DNA of 64,000 nt from Rosistilla oblonga (lineage in GTDB: Bacteria; Planctomycetota; Planctomycetia; Pirellulales; Pirellulaceae), in contig NZ_CP036292.1 of the NCBI RefSeq assembly GCF_007751715.1, forward strand, positions 5,029,339 through 5,093,338, read 5' to 3'. The first letter of the stretch is position 1, and every line of letters begins with the position of its first letter. The notes beneath the pieces are model-generated. The model saw nothing but the letters and a program-made list of their open reading frames with translations, made no database searches and had not been told where the DNA came from. Positions 8,797 through 17,926 of the stretch are shown one piece after another. The translations under genes were made by a program, and so were the position numbers.

Positions 8797-9918
8797 ATGA
8801 TTCTCACGAATTCAACGGGTTTGGCCGGCGTAGTCGCTGGCGAGACGGCGATCAGCACCGTGGGCAAGCAAGGCGTCGGTCTAACCTACCGCGGTTACAC
8901 CATCGAAGACTTGGCGGAGCATTCGACGTTTGAAGAGGTGGCGTGGCTGCTGCTGCACGGCGAGCTGCCAACTCCCGCCCAGCGCGATCAATTCCTCGCC
9001 GACCGGATCGCCCAGCAACGGCTATCGGACGAGATGCTCACCTTTCTGGAGCAACTGCCCGAGACGTCGCATCCGATGGACGTGTTGCGCAGCGGGACGT
9101 CGCTGCTGGGATGTTGGGAGCCCGATCATTCGGTCGACCAACAGCAACGGATCGCCGCGCGGCTGCTGGCTGTCTACCCATCGATGATCTGTTATTGGTA
9201 CCGGTTCGCAAACGATCGGTTCCGGATCGAAATCGAATCCGAACAGACGACCTTGGCGGGACACTTCCTGCAGCTGTTGCACAGCGGTGCGCCGTCGGAA
9301 GTCGATCGCCGGGCGTTGGATGTCGCATTGATCCTGTACGCCGAACATGAATTCAACGCGTCGACCTTCGCCGCGCGGGTGACCGCTTCGACCGGATCGG
9401 ATCTCTATTCGGCGGTCTGCACCGGAATCGGAACGCTGCGAGGGCCGCTGCACGGCGGTGCCAACGAAGCGTCGATGCGGTTGATCTCCAGCTTCACCGA
9501 GCCCGACGAGGCGGAACAGGGCGTTCTACGCAAGCTCGCCCGGCGCGAGAAGATCATGGGATTTGGACACCGCGTTTACAAGTCGACCGATCCGAGGTCG
9601 GAGATCATGAAACGCTGGGCACTGACGCTGTGCAAACAGACACGTCAGTTGAAAACCTATGCGGTTGCCGAGCGGATCGAAACGGTGATGCAACGTGAGA
9701 AGGGGCTGTTCCCCAACCTCGACTTCTACAGCGCCGTGGCATTCCATTGTTTGGGAATCCCCACCGCGCTGTTTACGCCCTTGTTCGTGATGGCTCGAAC
9801 CGCGGGCTGGTGCGCTCATATCTTTGAACAACGGGCCAACAACCGCTTGATCCGACCGACCGCAAACTACATCGGCCCCAGCCAACGGCCGCTGGTGCGG
9901 CCCGTCCAGAGAATGTGA
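8797..9918 (+). CDS. prpC: 2-methylcitrate synthase / citrate synthase family (PrpC-like)
   Basis: 373 residues, the length of type II dimeric citrate/methylcitrate synthases. It would condense propionyl-CoA (or acetyl-CoA) with oxaloacetate. The catalytic triad is visible: His219 in LHGGANEASM, His258 in GFGHRVYK and Asp309 in NLDFYSA. GKQGVGLTYRGYTIEDLAE near the N-terminus is typical of the PrpC branch. An AGAGG ribosome-binding site precedes ATG 8797. The link to prpB and the nearby PrpD domain favours methylcitrate synthase over housekeeping citrate synthase, though such enzymes are often bifunctional. The 228 bp that follow before the exoprotein gene contain no gene I recognise. Confidence 0.9.
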   Translation: MILTNSTGLAGVVAGETAISTVGKQGVGLTYRGYTIEDLAEHSTFEEVAWLLLHGELPTPAQRDQFLADRIAQQRLSDEMLTFLEQLPETSHPMDVLRSGTSLLGCWEPDHSVDQQQRIAARLLAVYPSMICYWYRFANDRFRIEIESEQTTLAGHFLQLLHSGAPSEVDRRALDVALILYAEHEFNASTFAARVTASTGSDLYSAVCTGIGTLRGPLHGGANEASMRLISSFTEPDEAEQGVLRKLARREKIMGFGHRVYKSTDPRSEIMKRWALTLCKQTRQLKTYAVAERIETVMQREKGLFPNLDFYSAVAFHCLGIPTALFTPLFVMARTAGWCAHIFEQRANNRLIRPTANYIGPSQRPLVRPVQRM

Positions 9919-10146
9919 GCGGATCTGACTCACTGTGCTTGCGTCCCTCTCCGGCGCCCATCCTACCAATTGTTGCAAGCGTCACAGGTTGCCTGTCGGC
10001 GCTAGAATCCCCGACAATTACGCCTGCCCCACACGCCAAGCTTGCCTAGAGGTGCAACGTTTCACATGTTCACCATTAGAAACTGGCGCATCGAGTAGCG
10101 ACGCAGCCAAACCACAAAACAATCATGCACTTAACGGGGCAAAGCA

Positions 10147-13100
10147 ATGGGGCGTTATTTCGGACTGAGCCGTCTTCGTCGATTCAAAACCAATCGCAAG
10201 CAATCCGCGAAAACAAATAGCCGCCGAAAACGGCGTCTACTATTACTTTCGTTGTTGTTTGGTTCTCTGTCGGGAGGCTCGATCTACGGCCAAATGCCCG
10301 AGGGAGGCAACATCACCGCAGGTGTCGGCACCATCGCGACCGAAGGTTTGACGACCAATATCACCACGGCTACCGATCGCGCCATCATCGACTGGAATAA
10401 TTTCTCGGTCGGTCAGGGATCGACTGTCAATTTCAACCAGCCCGGCGTCGACTCGGCCGTCCTCAATCGCGTGCTCAGCAGCGGAACGCCGTCGTTGATC
10501 AACGGAGCGATCAACTCCAACGGCAACGTCTTTCTGGTCAACCCCAGCGGAATCGTTGTCGGTTCGACGGGTGTTATCAACACCAACGGCTTTGTTGGTT
10601 CGACGTTGGACATCTCCAACTCCAAATTCATGGAAGGTGAGGACCTGCAGTTCTCTGGCGATTCGACGGCGGCGATCATCAACCAAGGGACGATCGCGAC
10701 GGGGTCTGGCGGCGCTCACCTGCTTGCCCACGAGATCCACAACTCGGGGACGATCACGTCCAATGGCGGATCGATCAATTTGGCGACCGGCGGCACGATT
10801 CAGCTGCCCAACGGCAACAGCTACATCCAAGCCGACATCCAATCGATCGCCAACGGGATCAGCGAAACGGCTTCGCTGATCAAGAACAGCGGCACGGTAC
10901 GCGTGACCGGCGCGTTGCGTGTTGGTGGCGAGGTCTATTTGGTTAATCCCAACGGTAACGTCGTCAATGAAGGTACGATTGCCGCTCAGTTGACTCAATC
11001 CGATTCGCAACTGGCGGGCGGCAGCGTACGGATCGACGCGTCGGGCGGAAGTGCCGAGATCGGTGGCACGATCGACGTATCGGGGACCGAGGGCGGATTT
11101 GTCGCTGTGTCGGGTGATTCAGTTCACTTGGACGATGCCATGATCGACGCATCGGGAACTCAAGGCGGAGGTGAAGTCTTGGTTGGCGGCGGCCATCGTG
11201 GCGGCGACTCACGGATCGCTAACGCTGCCAACACATTCGTCTCTGCCGACACGGTGATCGACGTCAGCGCTACCGAAGCGGGCGATGCGGGAACCGCAAT
11301 CGTCTGGTCGGACGTCGCGACGGAGTTCTGGGGAACGATCGTTGGTCGCGCCAACGGCGCCACGGGCAACGGCGGATTTGCAGAGGTTTCGGGAAGCGAA
11401 TTGATATTCCGCGGCTTGGCGGACCTGTCCGCAGCAGCGGGCGAGTTTGGAACTCTGTTGTTAGACCCCGCGATCTTCACTGTCGATGGTGCCTCCGCAC
11501 CCGCGCTGCGGCGGCAATGGGGGCTGAGCAATCTGATCATCGAAGCAAGCACTCGAATCGATGTCGTTGCGGATTTGTTTCCAACCGATTTGAGCGATGT
11601 TCCGCTTACGACAGGAACACCAACCTCGTTGACGATGCGCGACGAATTGGGAGGCGTTAACTCCATCGATATCGTTGTCGCGGCCGATATCACAGAAACG
11701 CGGACAGGTGATGACGCTGCGGTTACCTCGTCATTCCTCGCCAATAGCGGAACGTTTGCGATCGAGCCAGGCGGGTCGGTGTCGATGAAAGGCAAAACGG
11801 TCATCACCGCTGCCAACATCGACTTGGATGGAACGCTCTCGTCGGCACGCGGCTTGACCTTCAACGCATTCGACGACATCACGAAGACATACACTGAAAA
11901 TGTCGGGATGGGAGATGGAGCAACTGGCACGTTCAGCCTGTCCGATTCCGATCTCGGAAACATTCGCAGCCGATTGACGATCCTAGGGGGCGATTTTGAC
12001 CTCGACTTTGACGGGGCGGCTGGCTTCCAACAGCGGCTGGAGATCCAAGGAGAGGCATTAAACATCGACAGCTATTCTGGCAGCGGTCTGAAACTGACAG
12101 GAACAAGTCTCGATGTTAACGGTCCGATCACTGGCAGCACCGCCACCGGTTCGACATCAACATCAGTTGCCGACACGTTCGAGTACATTGGCCCGACGTT
12201 CCAAACGATCGGTCTGGGGTCGGGAGCTGGCGCGGTGACGCTGGACGCGGCGGATCTCGCGGGGATTACTGGTTTCAGCCAGTTCATCATCGGAAACACT
12301 CACACCGCGTCATCGGCCTTATCGGCGGTCGGTGCCGACCTGAGTGCGTTTGCCAATGTGGTCCTGAGAGGATCTCAAATCAGTTTCGACAACGTCTCGA
12401 TTAAAGAAAATCTAGCTCTCCAGACGCAGAACCTGGTAATCACAAATCCCGTCACCAAAACTAACAACACGGGATCGCTGGAGATTACTCCGTTGAACAC
12501 ATCGATCTCGATTGGGATCGGCGATGGCACCAGCGGCGGCTTTCAGATCCGCACGGAGGAACTGGACTATCTGGGGCGATACGACGATCTTTCGGTTTCA
12601 ACCAGCTTCGGCGATCTAGATATCAACGTTGATTTTCAGACGGCGTCACAGTATCCCAATTCGCTTTCGTTTTCGACGACCAGCGGAACAATCTACGTCG
12701 ACAACTTGAAGACCGCATCGGATCACATCCGGCTCTCGTCGTCTGATTTGGTCATCGCCACCGATGCCGACGCGCTGCACCAGACCTTCAACAACGCGGG
12801 GGGCGGAACGCTGGAACTTGTCAAACCGACTGGCGGGTTCGGGGCGACGATGAAGATTGGTGCCGGCGCTTCTGGCAACTGGACCTTGACCAACGCGGAA
12901 ATCGATGAGATCACCGGATTCACTGACATCGACTTCCACAACCAAGTCGCCGGCGGAACGATCTCGCTGCAAGACGCCGATCTGACGGGGATCACCGCGG
13001 TCGATGGCGCGACAACCTTCACAGCGGACAACTTTATCGTTTCCGGCACCGAAGGTCTCAAAATCGATGGATCGTTGGAGCTCAACATCGCTTCATCGTT

Positions 13101-15597
13101 TGGTGGCACAGGTCCTATCGAGACGCTATCGGCGCAGCCTCAGACCCTCGACATCAACGTCTCTTCATCCTTAGGCATCGGCAACGGTACCGCGGGAAGC
13201 GTCAACATCAATCAATCCGAACTGGATCGATTCATCGGATTTGACAAATTCGATTTCTCGGGTCAAGCGACTCACGTCAATGCAACCTTCGACAAAGACG
13301 TGTCGATCGATTCGGGAGCATTCAACACGACGATCACTCAGTTGACTCACACAGTATCTGGAAAGTCGACCGACATCACGGCAAACAACATCGTGGGTGG
13401 AACGATCACAAGCGATGGTGATGTAAATCTATCGGCGACCCAAGATATCGATGGAGCGCCGCGGTTGACGCTGAACCGCGGTGACATCGGCGGTTCCAAT
13501 GCCGATGGCGACGTCAATTTTGAATCGGCCAACGGTGACATTGCAGTCGCCATCATCAATCCGAACGACGGTCTTGTCACGGGAGTTGCTCACGACGGGA
13601 GCATGGACATTCTCACCTCGGGAACCACTCGCTTTGGTACGCTGACGATTACCGACGATGACAATCCATTCAGCGGTCCTTCGACTTATGAAACGCTGAA
13701 GGTCCAGTCGTCTGCTGGCGATTTGATCTTCACCGACTCGGTTTATGCCGACGGCAAACTGGAAATCACAGCGGCGGGAAAACTCCAAACAACCGAAGAC
13801 GGCATTCTGGAGACCGAATACGCACACCACGATGAGAATTCGAATATCAAGTTGGTCTTGTCGGCGGGAGATGGCATCGAGCACATCAACGGCCTGATGG
13901 AATCGAGCGGGCTGCGTGTCGCGGGCACGCAATATGTCGAAGCTTCGACCAGCAACCCCGACGCAGATATCTGGATCGACGCAACCGCGGGTGGCGGCAC
14001 CCTCCGACTAGGCGACTTTAGTTCGAGCGGTGATATCGCTGTCGACGCCGACAATCTGATCGTTCTCGATTCGATGTCGACAACCGGCAACGACAACATC
14101 ACGCTCCGCAGCTTGAACGACATGACGGTGAATGCCGATGTGAAAGCCAACGGCACCGGAGACGTCAATTTGGTCGCCGGTTGGGACGGAACGACTCAGA
14201 AACTGACGCCCTTCGACACGGAGACTTTCAAAGACGAAGCCTACGGCACGACGCTCTTCGGCACGGGAACGGGGGTTGTCCAGATCGGCGATGGAACTCA
14301 AGCCGCAAACGTTTCGGTCGGCAGCCGCTTGGGCGAAACCAATGTGTTCGCCAAAGACCTGAACATCACCGCCGATCCAATCAACCATCGCTCGGCACAG
14401 CTTGGCTACCGGTTGGACGCCACAACATCGGCAACAGGATCGATCGACACCTACCTGATGGGATCGGCGACGCTGACCGGTGGCACGCATCCACTGGACT
14501 ATGCGACGATCGGCCATGGCGATTACCTGGGCAACACCGACTTAGGTAAAACAGTCGGGGGCGATATTTATGTTCGCGCTGCCGACCAGATCACGCTGAA
14601 TGCGGGAACCATCGGTCATCAGATCGATTACTACGGCGTCTATGCTTCGGGCGACACCTACCTCGCTGTGACCGAAGACAGTTTAAGCGTGGGGCAGCCC
14701 CGAATCACGATCGGTAACAACAGTAAGTTGATCAGCGACAGCCGGGCGGATGGTGGCGAATTGCGACTGTACGTCCCCAGCGAGGAACGGGTTGTGATCG
14801 CCGATAACGCGAACTTGAATGGTGTATACGGATTAACCTTCAACAGCGCCGATCCCTATCCGAAGCAAACCTATGCGGATCTGTTTGAAGGAGACTACAT
14901 CGGTAGCGCTTCGCAGAACTGGTCGATCTTCGTCGGGATCATCGATATCATCGTCCGGGCACTCGACGGCCAATCGATCTATGGCGACGTCCCTGTTAAT
15001 CCGGGCATGCAACTGGTCGACGGTAACTTGGTTACCGTCGACCAGTTGTCGTCGATCGGTTTACAAACCACCTTTGCGATCACTCCGACAACCAACGCGG
15101 GGACCTACACGCTGTCGGTCGACGACAGCACATTGTCGCCGAAGTACCGTTTGCAGAATTCGTTCAACGGCACGTTTATCGTCGACAAAGCACCGCTGGC
15201 AATTCTTAGTGAAAACGTGTTGAAGGACTTCCGCGACACCGCCCACTTCGATTCCACAAGCTGGCGGGCCGACGGCCTCAAGAATGGCGAGACCGTTGGA
15301 ACCGTCGAGTTTCAAAGCGATGGGGCACACGAAGACGCGTTGTCCGGCCCCTATCTGTTGAATGTCTCCGACGCTTCGGGCGGAACGTTCAACCCGGCGA
15401 ACTACGACATCAGCTACCACAGCGGTAACCTGCTCGTCTCGCCAAACAGTGGATATTACAGCCACGATCTGTTTACGCGAGCTCAAGCGATGGCGACTTC
15501 GCTGTACCAGTTGTTCGACAAGAGCGAAGCGACGATCGACGTCAACGTTCCGAGTCGCTCGGGAGTTTCGCCGCTGATCGACGCGTCGAATCCGTAA
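10147..15597 (+). CDS. Two-partner secretion exoprotein (TpsA, filamentous haemagglutinin family)
   Basis: 1816 residues. A long basic N-region (RRKRR) and hydrophobic stretch form an extended signal peptide ending near residue 49. Then comes a TPS secretion domain (about 50-300) with IDWNNFSVGQG, VNPSGIVVGSTG, NTNGFVGSTLDISN and VNPNGNVVNEGTI, a beta-helix needed for recognition by TpsB. The central region is Gly/Ser/Thr/Asp-rich beta-helix. It carries a motif of the form GxGxGxxG-x6-8-(E/D)LD-x2-3-GF about five times, near residues 585, 687, 789, 902 and 1008. Residues about 1595-1770 resemble MBG-type domains (ALDGQSIYGD, FIVDKAPLAI). The product should be exported to the cell surface, perhaps as an adhesin, by the transporter encoded 350 bp downstream. 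No toxin or protease domain is recognisable. Confidence 0.9.
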   Translation: MGRYFGLSRLRRFKTNRKQSAKTNSRRKRRLLLLSLLFGSLSGGSIYGQMPEGGNITAGVGTIATEGLTTNITTATDRAIIDWNNFSVGQGSTVNFNQPGVDSAVLNRVLSSGTPSLINGAINSNGNVFLVNPSGIVVGSTGVINTNGFVGSTLDISNSKFMEGEDLQFSGDSTAAIINQGTIATGSGGAHLLAHEIHNSGTITSNGGSINLATGGTIQLPNGNSYIQADIQSIANGISETASLIKNSGTVRVTGALRVGGEVYLVNPNGNVVNEGTIAAQLTQSDSQLAGGSVRIDASGGSAEIGGTIDVSGTEGGFVAVSGDSVHLDDAMIDASGTQGGGEVLVGGGHRGGDSRIANAANTFVSADTVIDVSATEAGDAGTAIVWSDVATEFWGTIVGRANGATGNGGFAEVSGSELIFRGLADLSAAAGEFGTLLLDPAIFTVDGASAPALRRQWGLSNLIIEASTRIDVVADLFPTDLSDVPLTTGTPTSLTMRDELGGVNSIDIVVAADITETRTGDDAAVTSSFLANSGTFAIEPGGSVSMKGKTVITAANIDLDGTLSSARGLTFNAFDDITKTYTENVGMGDGATGTFSLSDSDLGNIRSRLTILGGDFDLDFDGAAGFQQRLEIQGEALNIDSYSGSGLKLTGTSLDVNGPITGSTATGSTSTSVADTFEYIGPTFQTIGLGSGAGAVTLDAADLAGITGFSQFIIGNTHTASSALSAVGADLSAFANVVLRGSQISFDNVSIKENLALQTQNLVITNPVTKTNNTGSLEITPLNTSISIGIGDGTSGGFQIRTEELDYLGRYDDLSVSTSFGDLDINVDFQTASQYPNSLSFSTTSGTIYVDNLKTASDHIRLSSSDLVIATDADALHQTFNNAGGGTLELVKPTGGFGATMKIGAGASGNWTLTNAEIDEITGFTDIDFHNQVAGGTISLQDADLTGITAVDGATTFTADNFIVSGTEGLKIDGSLELNIASSFGGTGPIETLSAQPQTLDINVSSSLGIGNGTAGSVNINQSELDRFIGFDKFDFSGQATHVNATFDKDVSIDSGAFNTTITQLTHTVSGKSTDITANNIVGGTITSDGDVNLSATQDIDGAPRLTLNRGDIGGSNADGDVNFESANGDIAVAIINPNDGLVTGVAHDGSMDILTSGTTRFGTLTITDDDNPFSGPSTYETLKVQSSAGDLIFTDSVYADGKLEITAAGKLQTTEDGILETEYAHHDENSNIKLVLSAGDGIEHINGLMESSGLRVAGTQYVEASTSNPDADIWIDATAGGGTLRLGDFSSSGDIAVDADNLIVLDSMSTTGNDNITLRSLNDMTVNADVKANGTGDVNLVAGWDGTTQKLTPFDTETFKDEAYGTTLFGTGTGVVQIGDGTQAANVSVGSRLGETNVFAKDLNITADPINHRSAQLGYRLDATTSATGSIDTYLMGSATLTGGTHPLDYATIGHGDYLGNTDLGKTVGGDIYVRAADQITLNAGTIGHQIDYYGVYASGDTYLAVTEDSLSVGQPRITIGNNSKLISDSRADGGELRLYVPSEERVVIADNANLNGVYGLTFNSADPYPKQTYADLFEGDYIGSASQNWSIFVGIIDIIVRALDGQSIYGDVPVNPGMQLVDGNLVTVDQLSSIGLQTTFAITPTTNAGTYTLSVDDSTLSPKYRLQNSFNGTFIVDKAPLAILSENVLKDFRDTAHFDSTSWRADGLKNGETVGTVEFQSDGAHEDALSGPYLLNVSDASGGTFNPANYDISYHSGNLLVSPNSGYYSHDLFTRAQAMATSLYQLFDKSEATIDVNVPSRSGVSPLIDASNP

Positions 15598-15619
15598 CAG
15601 GATTGTCATTCAGCGGGGA

Positions 15620-15651
15620 AGAGTCGGCCGCGCTTCGGCGCGGCCGACTCT
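15620..15651 (+). terminator. GC-rich hairpin with TTCG loop after the exoprotein gene
   Basis: A perfect 14-bp stem (15620-15633 with 15638-15651, arm AGAGTCGGCCGCGC) closes a TTCG tetraloop 22 bases after the exoprotein stop. UUCG loops are exceptionally stable. No T-run follows, so it may be a 3' stabiliser or attenuator between tpsA and tpsB as well as a terminator. Confidence 0.6.
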
Positions 15652-15949
15652 ACTGGTTGAAAGGGTAACGACGGGGTCGAGCGGTGAAATGCTAGCACGC
15701 GATCGAGCCCGCTTCCGCCGTTCCAGCAAGCACAATTCATACAAGAGGACGTTCTCACGCAGCGAAAACATACCAAGCTATCCTTTACGTAGCCCCGGCA
15801 CACCAATGTAAACGATGTATCCATCGTGCAGGATGTCAACCAGGACGGTGCTCCCTGCAAAGCCCAACGAGGGTTCTCGAGGACGCATTGCATGTTTGCA
15901 AATGCAACTTCGCGAAAGCTACACACGATTTCTATAAGGCTGCGAAAGC
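15652..15949. other. Leader region between exoprotein and transporter genes
   Basis: About 300 bases without a recognisable gene. The only structure I see is an interrupted palindrome, TTGCAT at 15888-15893 and ATGCAA at 15902-15907, some 45 bases before the transporter ATG. It could be an operator. With the hairpin just upstream, the transporter may have its own promoter. Confidence 0.3.
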
Positions 15950-17707
15950 ATGGATGCACGTCATACGACGCTACGTTTTATCGTAGCGGCAACGCTACTA
16001 TTTTCGATCGGAAAGGTCGGTACGGCGCAGAACTTTGAACGCTACAAACCTCTGTCGCTCGATGCACGGCCGCTGGATGCGAGGCTTCCCGAACCGAAGG
16101 ATCTGCCGGAGAAAGGGAGCGACGAGGTGCTTGTCGCTTCGCTCGACGCGTTGATCGTTCTGGACGATCCTTCCAAAGTCGACACCCACAACGCCTTTCC
16201 CGATGCCACCGGTATCAGCATCGATTTCGAATCGCAACGCTCACTTGTCCACGACAGCGGGATCCGCTCGATTCTCGAATCGCATCTGCACCAACCAATC
16301 ACTCTGCGAAAATTGAATCAACTGTCTCGGGAGATCATTCTCTTTTACCGTCGCTGCGGGCAACCGATCGTCGACGTTCAGATCCCCGAGCAAAAGATCA
16401 CCGCCGGAACGGTTCAGATCGTGGTCATCGAAAGCCGGATCGGCAAGATCTGGGTCTCGGGTTCGAGATTCAGCGACGCACAGCGTCTGCGCGACCAGGT
16501 TCGATACAACCAAGTCGGTTCGAGGATCCACGAATCGCGACTCGAAGAGGATCTCTACTGGTTGAACCGCAGCCCGTTCCGTCACGTCGATCTCGCATTG
16601 GATGCGGGAGAGCAGGATGGCACGACGGATGTTCGCTTTCAAGTCACCGATGTTCTTCCGGTCCGCGCTTATGCAGGGTATGAGGACACCGGTGTGCGGA
16701 CGCTTGGTCTGGAGCGATTGTATGCGGGTTTGATTCTTGGAAATCCGTTTGGCTACGACGGCACGCTCGGCTACCAGTACACCTCGGACTTAAATTTCTC
16801 AGCTCTACACGCCCACGCCGCAAGCTACAACGTCGACTTCAACCGCGACTATTCGCTGTTGACCTACGGCAGTTGGTCCTCGGTAGCACCTTCGTTGCCA
16901 CCACCGTTGGATCAGTCGGGCGAAGGCTGGCAAACCGGAATTTACCTCTCGCGATTCTTCCAGCGGACATCGATGCGAGAGCAAGCCTTTTCGATCGGCC
17001 TCGACTTCAAAAGCACAAACAACAACCTGGAGTTCGGCGGAACCAACGTACAAAACAGCCTCGCCGATCTGGTCCAAATCAACGTCGGTTACGATCGTTT
17101 GTTGCGAGCTCGAAACGACAACTACTTAATCGTCAATCACGATCTCTACATCGGTCCCGGCAGCGGATTCACATCGCACAGTTCGGCCGTCGATTTCAAC
17201 ACGATTCGCGCCAACACCGATCCTTCTTACGTCTACTATCGCGGACATATCAACGGACGCTACGAATTGCCTCGCAACCTCGAGTTCCGCGGCGGGCTGA
17301 CCGGCCAAATCTCCAGCGACCGTCTGCTGTTCAGCGAAACGCTTGGACTGGGTGGCTACGACACGATTCGCGGCTACGATCAACGCACGCTCAACGGCGA
17401 CGGAGGCTGGATTGCGAATCTCGAACTCGGATTTCAACCATGGATCAAACGAACTAGCAGAGGCACCAGCGTCCTGCGTAGCTTTGTCTTCGCGGATCTC
17501 GGCGAAGCATATACCCGCAGCCCCGTACCGGGTGAGATAGGCGACCAGTTCATCTCCAGTGCCGGTGTTGGAATGCGTTATGCGATCTCCAACCGGGTCA
17601 ACCTGCGACTCGATTACGGACACGGATTCAACGACGTGCCTGGGACACCGAAACAGGATCGGATCCACTTGGGATTGGTCTCCCTGTTTGGCCCCGTCCC
17701 ACGTTAA
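15950..17707 (+). CDS. TpsB transporter (ShlB/FhaC/HecB family)
   Basis: 585 residues, the usual size. After a signal peptide (about 1-27) comes an N-terminal periplasmic segment. POTRA-type modules follow at about 85-240 (ITLRKLNQLSREIILFYRRCGQPIVDVQIP, split here only by position). The rest is a 16-strand-type outer-membrane barrel. The loop-6 motif of the Omp85/TpsB superfamily is present as TIRGYDQ, followed by NGDGGWIANLEL. It should recognise the TPS domain of the upstream exoprotein and translocate it. AAGG lies ten bases before ATG 15950. The partner identity is inferred from adjacency. The barrel ends LFGPVPR rather than in an aromatic residue, which is tolerated in this family. Confidence 0.9.
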   Translation: MDARHTTLRFIVAATLLFSIGKVGTAQNFERYKPLSLDARPLDARLPEPKDLPEKGSDEVLVASLDALIVLDDPSKVDTHNAFPDATGISIDFESQRSLVHDSGIRSILESHLHQPITLRKLNQLSREIILFYRRCGQPIVDVQIPEQKITAGTVQIVVIESRIGKIWVSGSRFSDAQRLRDQVRYNQVGSRIHESRLEEDLYWLNRSPFRHVDLALDAGEQDGTTDVRFQVTDVLPVRAYAGYEDTGVRTLGLERLYAGLILGNPFGYDGTLGYQYTSDLNFSALHAHAASYNVDFNRDYSLLTYGSWSSVAPSLPPPLDQSGEGWQTGIYLSRFFQRTSMREQAFSIGLDFKSTNNNLEFGGTNVQNSLADLVQINVGYDRLLRARNDNYLIVNHDLYIGPGSGFTSHSSAVDFNTIRANTDPSYVYYRGHINGRYELPRNLEFRGGLTGQISSDRLLFSETLGLGGYDTIRGYDQRTLNGDGGWIANLELGFQPWIKRTSRGTSVLRSFVFADLGEAYTRSPVPGEIGDQFISSAGVGMRYAISNRVNLRLDYGHGFNDVPGTPKQDRIHLGLVSLFGPVPR

Positions 17708-17926
17708 CGTCGGGTTGTCGAAAACCGTAGCTCTGCGGTTCAACCGGGGTGGTCATCGCCATCAGCCATGAGAATCGCAGAGCCTTGCAGGGAGTCGAAA
17801 ATGCATACTGCAAATTCAGTGAAGTACCCGAACAACAGTGCGTGGCAGCAAGAGAAGCGTTGCGTCGTGCCTTACGTGCGTCGCTTCGATCGGCGCGACG
17901 CACGTGTTCCGAATCAGCAATCGGAT

